The position numbers were made by a program, and so were the translations under genes. Below, piece by piece: positions 1 to 6,261 of a DNA stretch of 6,953 nt (the first letter of the stretch is position 1; each line of letters begins with the position of its first letter). The notes under the pieces are model-generated. The model made no database searches, was not told where the DNA came from, and saw nothing but the letters and a program-made list of their open reading frames with translations. The stretch spans positions 1 to 6,953 of the forward strand of contig JAGWUK010000156.1 in NCBI GenBank assembly GCA_028868455.1, written 5' to 3'. The stretch comes from Burkholderiales bacterium. Its GTDB lineage: Bacteria; Pseudomonadota; Gammaproteobacteria; Burkholderiales; Burkholderiaceae_D.

Positions 1-300
1 TTTTTTTCTATGAATTTTTCTGCTAGTGCGATTTTCTTCGTTCTGCAGCTTTGCTCTTTCAACCGCGGTCACTTTGCCGTCAGCTTTCGCAGCCTGCTTA
101 TCGGCTTCGATTTTCGCTTCGCGTTTTTCCAGATTTACGGTTTCTTTACCAGTCAGTTCACCATTATTGACGCCTGCAGCAATGCGTTTTTGCTGAATTT
201 CCTGACGCTTGGTAATATTCGGCGTATTGGTTCCCTGAGCAAAAATAGGCGCTGCAATCAGGCCAGCAATCATTGCGGAAACGATTTTTGCGTATTTCAT
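1..300 (-). CDS. Small exported charged helical protein, C-terminus cut by the window edge
   Basis: Reading leftward from the ATG at 298-300, the frame stays open for 100 codons and leaves the window at base 1, so the C-terminus is missing. The first ~21 residues are a clear signal peptide: MKYAK, a hydrophobic stretch, then a PIFA-Q cleavage site, so the product is probably periplasmic. The mature part is rich in K, E, R, Q and A and should be helical. It holds two similar segments, about residues 43-57 (NNGELTGKE) and 73-89 (ADGKVTAVE), each an N/D-G-x-L/V-T-x-x-E turn followed by a helix, which resembles a degenerate EF-hand pair. I recall similar short exported proteins as uncharacterised in Burkholderiales. 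The start is supported by an AAAGGG ribosome binding site about 6 nt upstream. Function is unknown; a metal-binding or stress-related periplasmic role is only a guess. Confidence 0.8.
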   Translation of the reverse strand, partial: MKYAKIVSAMIAGLIAAPIFAQGTNTPNITKRQEIQQKRIAAGVNNGELTGKETVNLEKREAKIEADKQAAKADGKVTAVERAKLQNEENRTSRKIHRKK

Positions 301-318
301 ATTTTTCCCTTTCGAATG

Positions 319-346
319 AATATAACCAGTTATGTTTGGTCATGAA
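319..346 (-). promoter_or_regulatory. Candidate sigma70-type promoter of the exported-protein gene
   Basis: On the minus strand, TATATT (319-324, one mismatch to TATAAT) lies 16 bp downstream of TTCATG (341-346, three matches to TTGACA). It sits about 20 bp upstream of the start codon of the exported protein. The -10 box is reasonable and the -35 is poor. Two inverted repeats overlap or flank these boxes, which would suit a regulated promoter. Pattern match only. Confidence 0.35.
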
Positions 347-357
347 CACATCGTTCA
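322..357. repeat. Two adjacent short inverted repeats (operator-like)
   Basis: ATAACCAGTTAT at 322-333 has perfect 5-bp arms around a 2-bp centre. TGAAC...GTTCA at 343-357 has perfect 5-bp arms around a 5-bp spacer. Their centres are about 22 bp apart, that is two helical turns, and both lie in the promoter region of the minus-strand exported protein. They could bind a dimeric regulator. I cannot match them to a known operator, and short palindromes are common by chance. Confidence 0.35.
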
Positions 358-436
358 CGGTACCTTAACGAGTGTCCCCAAACCTCCGCCGACACAAAAA
401 ACTGTAAGCCCTGTAAGCATTCGTAACGAACGAGAA

Positions 437-1183
437 TCAATAATCGGCGGCAATCAAATCAATCCGGTCTGTGCAAAATCCATCCACCCCCCAGCCGCGT
501 ATTAAATCGGCTCTCTCCACAGTGTTCACCGTATAACAAAATAATCCATACCCCGCTGCGCGGATGGTTCGTGCCATCTCTGGTGTCAAATACCGGTGAT
601 TGGTATGCAGTGCCATGGCGCCGGTATGGGCAATACGCTCCAACCAGTCCTCACTTACCTGATCCATCAGCAATCCACGCGGAATATCCGGCGCATGCAA
701 TTTGGCGCTCACGAGTGCATCATCGGAAAAAGAAGAAAATAAAGGCAGGTTGCGCACATCGGAACATGCTACGTCGGCAAAAAGTGCCTTGCTGAGCCGG
801 GCAACTACTGCACCGGTCTCGGCTTCTGTTCCCGGTGTCGGCTTGATTTCGACATTCATCCATATTTTGTGTTCGCGGCAAAACCGGACGACGTCTGCAT
901 ACGCAGGCACGCGCTCACCGCAAAATTTTTCTGAAAACCACTGACCCGCATCCATTTTCAGCAAATCTGCGGCAAGCGTGTCGGCAACTTTACCGACGCC
1001 TGATACGGTTCTGCCAAATTCTGGATCGTGCATCAGGACAGGAACACTATCCTTTGATAACATCACGTCAAATTCGACAGCCGTAAAACCATAATCCAAA
1101 CCACATTGCATGGCTGCCAGCGTGTTCTCCGGTGCCAATATTCCGCCGCCCCGATGGGCGACAACTTGAGGATAAGGCCACAT
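437..1183 (-). CDS. ugpQ: Glycerophosphodiester phosphodiesterase (UgpQ-like)
   Basis: It hydrolyses glycerophosphodiesters (deacylated phospholipids) to sn-glycerol 3-phosphate and an alcohol. The 248-residue product fits E. coli UgpQ (about 247 aa), and the N-terminus MWPYP..VAHRGGG..APENTLAA is characteristic. GDPD-family residues are all visible, numbered from the ATG: HRGG (His10, Arg11), PENT (18-21), the metal ligands Glu37 and Asp39 in VEFDV, His52-Asp53 in LMHDPE, Glu112 in NVEIKP, and the C-terminal YTVN and TDR strands closing the TIM barrel. There is no signal peptide, so it is cytoplasmic, unlike GlpQ. I chose ATG 1183 because GTGGAG stands 6 nt upstream. An in-frame GTG at 1195 would add four residues but has no good ribosome binding site. 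No ugpBAEC transporter is in view, and the adjacent gene is divergent. Confidence 0.93.
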   Translation of the reverse strand: MWPYPQVVAHRGGGILAPENTLAAMQCGLDYGFTAVEFDVMLSKDSVPVLMHDPEFGRTVSGVGKVADTLAADLLKMDAGQWFSEKFCGERVPAYADVVRFCREHKIWMNVEIKPTPGTEAETGAVVARLSKALFADVACSDVRNLPLFSSFSDDALVSAKLHAPDIPRGLLMDQVSEDWLERIAHTGAMALHTNHRYLTPEMARTIRAAGYGLFCYTVNTVERADLIRGWGVDGFCTDRIDLIAADY

Positions 1184-1189
1184 CGCGCG

Positions 1190-1195
1190 CTCCAC
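1190..1195 (-). promoter_or_regulatory. Ribosome binding site that decides the ugpQ start
   Basis: The minus-strand GTGGAG (1190-1195) is 6 nt upstream of ATG 1183. Its first three bases are the alternative in-frame GTG start. The site therefore argues for initiation at the ATG rather than the GTG, and the ATG product begins at the family-typical MWPYP. Confidence 0.6.
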
Positions 1196-1219
1196 AAAAA
1201 AACCACAGGATAATCGAAG

Positions 1220-2461
1220 ATGCCATCAACGTCGCTGCAAAAATCTGCCCTTGGCCATATCCGCGTATTGGACCTTACCCGTGTGCTGGCCGGCCCCTGG
1301 TGCGCGCAGAATCTGGCCGATCTGGGTGCTGAGGTCATTAAAGTTGAACGTCCCGGATGCGGCGACGATACGCGCACCTGGGGGCCGCCATATTTACGCG
1401 ACCAGGATGGCAACAACACCAGCGAGGCTGCTTATTATCTTGCTGCCAATCGTGGCAAGCGGGCAATAACGGTTGACATCGCCAGCGAACAGGGGCAACA
1501 GATTATCCGCGAACTGGCAGCGCAATCGGATGTGGTGCTGGAAAACTATAAAGTCGGTCAGCTAAAAAAATATGGACTGGACTACGACTCGCTGAAATTA
1601 GTCAAACCCGATCTGGTGTATTGCTCCATCACTGGTTTTGGTCAAGACGGTCCTTACGCGCACCGGGCCGGTTACGACTTCATCGTTCAGGGCATGGGCG
1701 GGTTCATGTCCCTGACTGGCGAGCGCGACGACCTGCCGGGCGGCGGGCCGCAAAAAGCAGGAGTTGCCATTGCCGACCTGATGACCGGCATGTATGCGAC
1801 GATCGCAGTGATGGCAGCGCTGACACACCGCGACCGCAGCGGCGAAGGGCAATATATCGACATGGCTTTGCTCGACGTGCAAGTCGCGATGCTCGCTAAC
1901 ATGAACACCAATTATCTGAGCAGCGGAAACGCGCCAAAACGCTGGGGCAATGCCCATCCGAACATCGTGCCATATCAAACCTTCGCGACGGCTGACGGAC
2001 ATATCATCGTCGCTGCGGGCAATGATGGTCAATACCGGAAATTCGTACAAATAGGTGGTCTGCCCGAACTTGCGGAAGACCCGCGCTTCGTCAGCAATCC
2101 GCTGCGCGTGCAAAATCGCGACGTCCTGGTGCCAATACTGGCTGACATGGTCAAACGCAAAAGCAAACAGGACTGGATCAGTTTACTGGAAGCTGCCGGC
2201 GTACCTTGTGGTCCCATCAATCAGTTGAACGAAGTATTCGACGATCCGCAGGTTCAGGCGCGCGGCATGCAAATCCGCATGCCCCATCCTAGCGCCGGGT
2301 CGGTGAAACTGGTCGCCAGTCCGATGAAGTTATCAGAAACGCCGGTCAGTTATCACAACGCACCGCCGCTTTTAGGGCAACATACGGAAGAGGTATTGCG
2401 CACGCTGCTCGCTTACGATGATGCACGGATTACCGCATTAAAAGAACTCAACATCATTTAA
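1220..2461 (+). CDS. Class III (CaiB/BaiF family) CoA-transferase
   Basis: It moves coenzyme A between carboxylic acids through an aspartyl-CoA intermediate. The 413-residue length is typical. Residues 14-45 (IRVLDLTRVLAGPW...GAEVIKVE) form the family's N-terminal Rossmann-like start. NRGKRAITVD (77-86), DVVLENYKVGQ (104-114) and the SITGFGQDGPY loop (136-146) follow. Asp186 in AIADLMTG is the expected nucleophile, equivalent to Asp169 of formyl-CoA transferase. GNDGQ (267-271) corresponds to the mobile glycine loop. The C-terminal part (AAGVPCGPINQ, PPLLGQHTEEVL) is also standard. It resembles the succinyl-CoA:glutarate/hydroxymethylglutarate transferase branch more than formyl-CoA:oxalate transferase, but the substrate cannot be settled here because no pathway partner such as gcdH is adjacent. 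The ATG has an AGGA about 9 nt upstream. The gene is divergent from ugpQ. Confidence 0.93.
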   Translation: MPSTSLQKSALGHIRVLDLTRVLAGPWCAQNLADLGAEVIKVERPGCGDDTRTWGPPYLRDQDGNNTSEAAYYLAANRGKRAITVDIASEQGQQIIRELAAQSDVVLENYKVGQLKKYGLDYDSLKLVKPDLVYCSITGFGQDGPYAHRAGYDFIVQGMGGFMSLTGERDDLPGGGPQKAGVAIADLMTGMYATIAVMAALTHRDRSGEGQYIDMALLDVQVAMLANMNTNYLSSGNAPKRWGNAHPNIVPYQTFATADGHIIVAAGNDGQYRKFVQIGGLPELAEDPRFVSNPLRVQNRDVLVPILADMVKRKSKQDWISLLEAAGVPCGPINQLNEVFDDPQVQARGMQIRMPHPSAGSVKLVASPMKLSETPVSYHNAPPLLGQHTEEVLRTLLAYDDARITALKELNII

Positions 2462-2465
2462 ATCG

Positions 2466-2493
2466 GCGGTCATCGCGTTTTACACCGCTTTTT
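2466..2493 (+). terminator. Weak intrinsic terminator candidate after the CoA-transferase gene
   Basis: GCGGT (2466-2470) can pair with ACCGC (2484-2488) around a 13-nt loop, directly followed by five T residues (2489-2493). It lies 5 nt after the stop codon, which is the right place, but the stem is short and the loop large. Confidence 0.4.
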
Positions 2494-2504
2494 GACGTGC
2501 TGGC

Positions 2505-2620
2505 GACGTATGTGCTTTGCTTCGTCGCTTCCTGATTGGAAAGGTGACCGTTTCCGGTTAATCTCTGCGCACTATTTATCGCGAAATGTTTTCTCAAGAT
2601 GGAAGCGACGACGTATCTGC
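2505..2620. repeat. Cluster of inverted and direct short repeats upstream of the two-component operon
   Basis: In the 245-bp gap between the CoA-transferase and the kinase I see three things. CGTCGCTTCC (2523-2532) is exactly inverted as GGAAGCGACG (2601-2610). GACGTATGTGC (2505-2515) is repeated directly with one mismatch as GACGTATCTGC (2610-2620). An imperfect palindrome, GGAAA-GGTGACC-G-TTTCC, spans 2538-2555. No gene is supported here. The cluster lies 90-200 bp upstream of the kinase start and could hold operator sites or the base of a looped structure. It could also be a decayed small repeat unit. Confidence 0.5.
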
Positions 2621-2706
2621 AAACTACGGTGACGGCCTGGCAATCCGCAGGCGCAATGGCGTTTCGCAGCAATCTTGCTTCCCTCTCGTGTTGATATCCA
2701 AAATTT

Positions 2707-3834
2707 ATGTCAGACAGCATGCAAACAATCCCGCGCCTTCGTACGCTGTATTTCAGGTACACCAACGCAACCTGGAGAACCATTCTTGGCGAAATGCCGC
2801 GCCTGCTGCTGATTAACCAGCTCGTGGCACTGATCGTCAGCTATATCGTGCGCAGCAGCGGTAGCTTGTTTGAGAATTTTGTGTTCTCGAACGTCATTGG
2901 TTTTTGTTGCTACACCTTGATACGCGTTGCGAGAGCGGTGATCTGGCCAAAGAGCGAACCAAGCACCTTGGCGTTTTATTTTCTCTGCCTGACTTTATCG
3001 CCGTTTGGTTTCCTGGCTGGCACGACCATTTCGGCCGCCATTTTTTCGTACCGGTTAGAAAATGTATTTTCAATGCAGCGCAGTTATGTCATTACTTTCG
3101 TGACACTGACCAGCGTCATCAGCCTGATTGCGGCCTGGTCGTTTTGGAATCGCGCCAAAATGACGGAACTCAGTGCAGCGGCAGAAGCAGAAAAGGCGCG
3201 CGCGGCATCGATAGAAAAACAGGCCATGCAAACCCAGTTGCAGTTGCTGCAAGCACAGATAGAGCCGCATATGCTGTTCAATACCCTGGCAAACCTGCAA
3301 GGTCTGATTGCGATTGACACGGATCGCGCCCAGCATATGCTGGCGCAACTGATCGTGTATTTGCGTGTAACACTGTCGTCGGCGCGTGCAGAAAATACCA
3401 CGCTGAAACAGGAATTCAGCCTGATGGAAGCTTATCTCGAATTATTAAGCATACGCATGGGAAAACGCCTGCGCTATACGCTTGACTTGCCTGCCGATCT
3501 GGCACAGACCAGGATTGCGCCAATGTTGCTGCAACCTCTGGTGGAAAACGCGATCAGGCATGGTGTAGAGCCTAAAATGGAAGGTGGCGTCATTCAGGTA
3601 AAAGCAGAAATTGCGCACGGCATTTTGCACCTGAGCGTTGCGGACACCGGCCTCGGCTTACCCTTTGACTACGACGACTCGCGCAATGTCGCCACATCAG
3701 ATGGGCACCATGTCGGTAACGCCAATATCCGCGAAAGGCTGCAAGCGCTGTATGGCCCGCAAGCGAAATTAACGCTGGAAAATAACTTGCCAGAGGGTAC
3801 TATTGCCCATTTATACATTCCAATTCCCATCTAA
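2707..3834 (+). CDS. Membrane sensor histidine kinase, LytS/AlgZ-type (His_kinase PF06580 family)
   Basis: Sensor of a two-component pair, inner membrane, 375 aa. Four hydrophobic segments appear at roughly residues 33-49, 56-79, 87-115 and 127-147, with no large periplasmic domain. A charged, alanine-rich coiled-coil linker follows (150-185). The phospho-acceptor box QAQIEPHMLFNTLANL gives His188; it has EPHM in place of the NPHF more common in LytS. The N-box PMLLQPLVENAIRHG (Asn281) and the G1 box VADTGLGL (Asp313) form the HATPase_c core, and ANIRERL (339-345) closes it. An in-frame TGA at 2692-2694 limits the start; ATG 2707 is the first candidate and 2719 is another, neither with a recognisable Shine-Dalgarno sequence. 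The response regulator follows 22 bp downstream, so the two are almost certainly co-transcribed and are partners. The signal sensed is unknown. Confidence 0.92.
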   Translation: MSDSMQTIPRLRTLYFRYTNATWRTILGEMPRLLLINQLVALIVSYIVRSSGSLFENFVFSNVIGFCCYTLIRVARAVIWPKSEPSTLAFYFLCLTLSPFGFLAGTTISAAIFSYRLENVFSMQRSYVITFVTLTSVISLIAAWSFWNRAKMTELSAAAEAEKARAASIEKQAMQTQLQLLQAQIEPHMLFNTLANLQGLIAIDTDRAQHMLAQLIVYLRVTLSSARAENTTLKQEFSLMEAYLELLSIRMGKRLRYTLDLPADLAQTRIAPMLLQPLVENAIRHGVEPKMEGGVIQVKAEIAHGILHLSVADTGLGLPFDYDDSRNVATSDGHHVGNANIRERLQALYGPQAKLTLENNLPEGTIAHLYIPIPI

Positions 3835-3856
3835 ACATTCCTATTTTTAATTAAAC

Positions 3857-4666
3857 ATGACACCTATTCGTGCACTCATTGCAGAAGACGAACCCATTCT
3901 GTCCCTGACTTTGCAAAAAATGCTGGAAAAGCTCTGGCCTGAGCTGCAACTATGCAGCGTTGTCGAAAATGGTGTGGCGGCAGTGCAGGAAACCTTGGCA
4001 CAATTGCCGGATGTCGTCTTTCTGGATATTAAAATGCCTGGAAAAACCGGTCTCGAAGTCGCGCAGGAATTGGCCGAAGATTGGCCGGAAAACAAGGCCT
4101 TTCCGCAGATCGTTTTTGTCACGGCCTATGATGAATTTGCAATTGAAGCCTTTGAACATTCAGCCTCAGACTATGTATTAAAACCCGTCAGCGAAGACCG
4201 CCTGCGCAAGACCGTGCAGCGACTGCAAAGTAAGCTCCGTGACAACAAGCAGACTGGCAATGAACTGGAACGCGTTCTGGATCAATTGCGCCATCTGGTG
4301 CCAGCAACGGCATTACCTGGTCAGGCAACGACTGGCAGCGAACGCCTGCATATCATCCGCGCCGCCGTTGGCAACCAGATCCGCATGATCCCGGTTGAAG
4401 ATGTCTTGTATTTTGAAGCGACCGACAAATACATCAACGTCGTGACGGCGGAACATTCCTCACTGATACGCAGCAGTCTGCGCGAATTATTGCCGCAACT
4501 CGACAGCAATCTGTTCTGGCAAATCCACCGCAGCACGGTCGTCAATAGTCGTCATATTCATATCGCCAACAAAGATGAGAGTGGCAAGATCAGCTTAAAA
4601 TTACGCGGCAGCGACGACAAGCTGCAAGTCAGCCGCGTGTATGCGCATCTGTTCAGGCAAATGTAA
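3857..4666 (+). CDS. LytTR-family response regulator (AlgR/LytR-like)
   Basis: DNA-binding partner of the kinase 22 bp upstream, 269 aa. The receiver domain covers about residues 4-122: acidic pair Glu10-Asp11 (AEDEP), phospho-acceptor Asp57 in FLDIKMPG, Thr89 (FVTAYDEFA) and Lys109 (SDYVLKPV), all the residues needed for phosphorylation. A polar linker of about 40 residues leads to the LytTR domain (about 163-268), recognisable from IPVEDVLYFEATDKYINV, the LRELLPQL helix, FWQIHRSTVVN and the C-terminal KLQVSRVYAHLFRQM. Such regulators usually bind direct repeats about one helical turn apart. I found no convincing pair in the window, so targets are probably elsewhere. The start is forced, because an in-frame TAA lies at 3848-3850, yet the upstream sequence is A/T-rich without a Shine-Dalgarno motif. 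Confidence 0.94.
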   Translation: MTPIRALIAEDEPILSLTLQKMLEKLWPELQLCSVVENGVAAVQETLAQLPDVVFLDIKMPGKTGLEVAQELAEDWPENKAFPQIVFVTAYDEFAIEAFEHSASDYVLKPVSEDRLRKTVQRLQSKLRDNKQTGNELERVLDQLRHLVPATALPGQATTGSERLHIIRAAVGNQIRMIPVEDVLYFEATDKYINVVTAEHSSLIRSSLRELLPQLDSNLFWQIHRSTVVNSRHIHIANKDESGKISLKLRGSDDKLQVSRVYAHLFRQM

Positions 4667-4698
4667 TACAGAACAAGGTCACCATCCCTTAATTCATC

Positions 4699-5163
4699 AT
4701 GACGAATTCTCTTCTTCAACTGCAATGGCAATGCTCTGCCTTTGCCGATTTAACGACAACGCAGTTACACGCGATTTATGCTGCGCGCAGCAGCGTGTTT
4801 GTGGTCGAGCAACATTGCGTGTATCAGGATATCGATGGCAATGATCCTGCCTGTCATCATTTAATCGCCTGGAACGGCAACGAAGTAGCGGCCTATCTGC
4901 GCATCGTTCCACCCGGTTTGACATTTCCTGAGCCAGCGCTGGGGCGCGTTCTGAGCACCAGCGACTGGCGCGGTAACGGTACGGGCAAGCAATTGATTGC
5001 CAACGGCATCAAAGCTTTGCGGGCGATTTATCCCGGTCAGCCTGTGCGCATCGGTGCGCAAGCGTACCTGGAAAAATTCTATGGCAGCTTCGGTTTTGTG
5101 ACGGTATCGGACGTTTATCTGGAAGACGACATTCCTCATATCGAAATGCTTTTGGCGGAGTAG
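4699..5163 (+). CDS. elaA: GNAT-family N-acetyltransferase, ElaA-like
   Basis: Predicted cytoplasmic acetyl-CoA-dependent acyltransferase, 154 aa, full length for the ElaA family. Family hallmarks are RSSVFVVEQHCVYQDIDGND (30-49), the acetyl-CoA-binding motif A RVLSTSDWRGNGTGKQLI (83-100, with R91-G92-x-G94-x-G96 as the pyrophosphate loop), and the highly conserved C-terminal part GAQAYLEKFYGSFGF (119-133) and DDIPHIEM (143-150). The substrate is not known for the family. The start is forced: an in-frame TAA lies at 4690-4692, with no alternative start codon between. No Shine-Dalgarno is obvious; an AAGG at 4675 is too far away. It begins 32 bp after the response regulator on the same strand, so it is probably the third gene of that operon. 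A functional link to the signalling pair is inference. Confidence 0.9.
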   Translation: MTNSLLQLQWQCSAFADLTTTQLHAIYAARSSVFVVEQHCVYQDIDGNDPACHHLIAWNGNEVAAYLRIVPPGLTFPEPALGRVLSTSDWRGNGTGKQLIANGIKALRAIYPGQPVRIGAQAYLEKFYGSFGFVTVSDVYLEDDIPHIEMLLAE

Positions 5164-5190
5164 CTCGCGCAGAAGACAGCAAAACTGGCT

Positions 5191-5196
5191 TATAAT
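5191..5196 (+). promoter_or_regulatory. Candidate -10 box for trhO
   Basis: A perfect TATAAT stands 28 bp after the elaA stop codon and 155 bp before the trhO start. No acceptable -35 hexamer lies 16-18 bp upstream and there is no TGn extension, so it would need an activator or be weak. If used, transcription would begin near 5203 and give a leader of about 150 nt that includes the foldable segment at 5242-5326. Confidence 0.45.
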
Positions 5197-5241
5197 GCTG
5201 CCAAATCAATGACTTACCCTCACTTTTAAGGACTTGCAAAA

Positions 5242-5326
5242 AAACTGTTCCGGCAAGGCGTGGCGACGTAGGCAATACCCAACGTACGACCATCTGCCAA
5301 AGCGCCCCGGAGACAGTTTGTCGCCA
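5242..5326 (+). promoter_or_regulatory. Possible structured leader RNA (stem plus pseudoknot) upstream of trhO
   Basis: The closing stem pairs 5242-5248 with 5313-5319, U5249 with A5311, and CCGG 5250-5253 with 5307-5310: 12 bp with a single bulged G5312. Nested inside, 5257-5261 pairs with 5302-5306, and GGC 5262-5264 with GCC 5296-5298. An innermost ACGT (5266-5269) can pair with ACGT (5282-5285). Alternatively UGGCGAC (5261-5267) pairs perfectly with GUCGCCA (5320-5326) just 3' of the closing stem, an H-type pseudoknot that competes with the inner helix. This is the layout of a switchable leader, but I match it to no riboswitch family I know. It could also be a small RNA, or act on the minus strand, where the stem is followed by a T run. 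Foldability was judged by eye. Confidence 0.45.
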
Positions 5327-5351
5327 GTCCTCACTTACTGAAATTTACGCC

Positions 5352-6242
5352 ATGCCGTCTGCAATACCTCCCAGCACTACGCCTTACGTCAACATCTCCG
5401 CCTACAAGTTCGTCACTTTTAACGATACTGCCGAAAAACGTCAGGCCTTTTTAGACAAATGCAAAGAACTCAATCTGAAAGGCACCGTTCTGCTGACGCC
5501 CGAAGGTATCAATATGTTCCTGGCCGGCTTGCGCCATGAAATTGACGCCTATATGGACTGGCTGCATCAGGATCCGCGCTTTAGCGATATCGTTGCTAAA
5601 GAAAGTTACTCTGCAGACCAGCCATTTACCAAATTACTGGTCAAGCTGAAAGCCGAAATCATCACCATGCGTATGCCGCTGATCAAGCCCGAAGAAGGCC
5701 GTGCGCCGTCGGTGGATGCACATACCTTGAAACGCTGGCTGGATCAGGGACACGACGACAATGGCAAGCCAGTCGTCATGGTGGATACGCGCAATGACTT
5801 TGAAGTCGATGTCGGCAGTTTCGACAATACCATTGACTATCGCATCTCCAAATTTACAGAATTCCCGGCAATCATCGCAGCGAATCGCGATGCATTAAGT
5901 GATAAAACAGTCGTCACTTTTTGTACCGGCGGCATACGCTGCGAAAAAGCGGCCATCCATATGCAAAACGTCGGCTACGACAACGTCTATCAGCTGGAAG
6001 GCGGCATTCTCAAGTATTTTGAAGAAGTCGGCGGCGATCACTATCACGGCGATTGCTTTGTGTTTGACTACCGGACTGCCTTGAATCCAAAACTGGAAGC
6101 CACTGAAACAACGCAGTGCTTCGCCTGCCGCGCTGTCGTCACACCGCGTGAGCAATTATCCCCTTGGTATGTGCCGGGGAAATCCTGCCCGCATTGCCAG
6201 AAAATGCAAAGAGAAGCTAGCGAAGCGAACGTCGCCAGCTGA
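5352..6242 (+). CDS. trhO: tRNA uridine(34) hydroxylase / rhodanese-domain protein TrhO (UPF0176, YceA)
   Basis: TrhO takes part in oxygen-dependent formation of 5-hydroxyuridine at wobble position 34 of tRNAs, before methylation or carboxymethylation (family knowledge). The 296-residue protein has the family layout. An N-terminal ferredoxin-like domain (about 12-105) carries [11 protein letters not shown] (44-54). A rhodanese domain (about 122-225) has [13 protein letters not shown] and active-site loop CTGGIRCEK with Cys191 and Cys197, then [13 protein letters not shown]. The tail (from 226) contains GDCFVFDYR and two cysteine pairs, Cys256/Cys259 and Cys279/Cys282, a probable zinc knuckle. 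It is shorter than E. coli YceA (about 350 aa), mainly at the C-terminus, without losing a recognisable motif. The ATG has no Shine-Dalgarno; no start codon precedes it in frame back to the stop at 5193-5195. It has its own candidate promoter and a strong terminator. Confidence 0.93.
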   Translation: MPSAIPPSTTPYVNISAYKFVTFNDTAEKRQAFLDKCKELNLKGTVLLTPEGINMFLAGLRHEIDAYMDWLHQDPRFSDIVAKESYSADQPFTKLLVKLKAEIITMRMPLIKPEEGRAPSVDAHTLKRWLDQGHDDNGKPVVMVDTRNDFEVDVGSFDNTIDYRISKFTEFPAIIAANRDALSDKTVVTFCTGGIRCEKAAIHMQNVGYDNVYQLEGGILKYFEEVGGDHYHGDCFVFDYRTALNPKLEATETTQCFACRAVVTPREQLSPWYVPGKSCPHCQKMQREASEANVAS

Positions 6243-6261
6243 TCTGATTCAGCATCAATAC

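Noticed and set aside
10..345. Plus-strand open frame of 111 codons across the left-edge gene
   Set aside because: The opposite strand encodes a convincing signal peptide and charged protein with a ribosome binding site; the plus-strand translation is phenylalanine-rich and looks like antisense.
1598..2113. Long minus-strand open frame (171 codons) opposite the CoA-transferase gene
   Set aside because: It lies fully inside a gene with every family motif intact, has no ribosome binding site and its translation shows no recognisable domain; it is a frame shadow of a codon-biased gene.
2454..2783. Minus-strand open frame of 109 codons in the gap before the kinase
   Set aside because: It overlaps the 3' end of the CoA-transferase and the 5' end of the kinase, has no domain and no clear start signal; I treat the gap as non-coding.
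5238..5319. Minus-strand terminator or antisense small RNA in the trhO leader
   Set aside because: The closing stem is followed by a T run when read on the minus strand, but I found no minus-strand promoter or gene that would need it; a plus-strand leader explains the position better.
5313..5321. ACAGTTTGT fits the LytTR half-site consensus as I remember it
   Set aside because: LytTR regulators bind paired repeats; no second half-site occurs 12-13 bp away on either side, and a single match is expected by chance in this much intergenic sequence. It also coincides with the right arm of the leader stem.
5196..5351. The trhO frame stays open for 52 codons upstream of the ATG, suggesting an N-terminal extension
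   Set aside because: None of these codons is ATG, GTG, TTG or CTG, and the protein already begins at the family-typical position, so no extension is supported.
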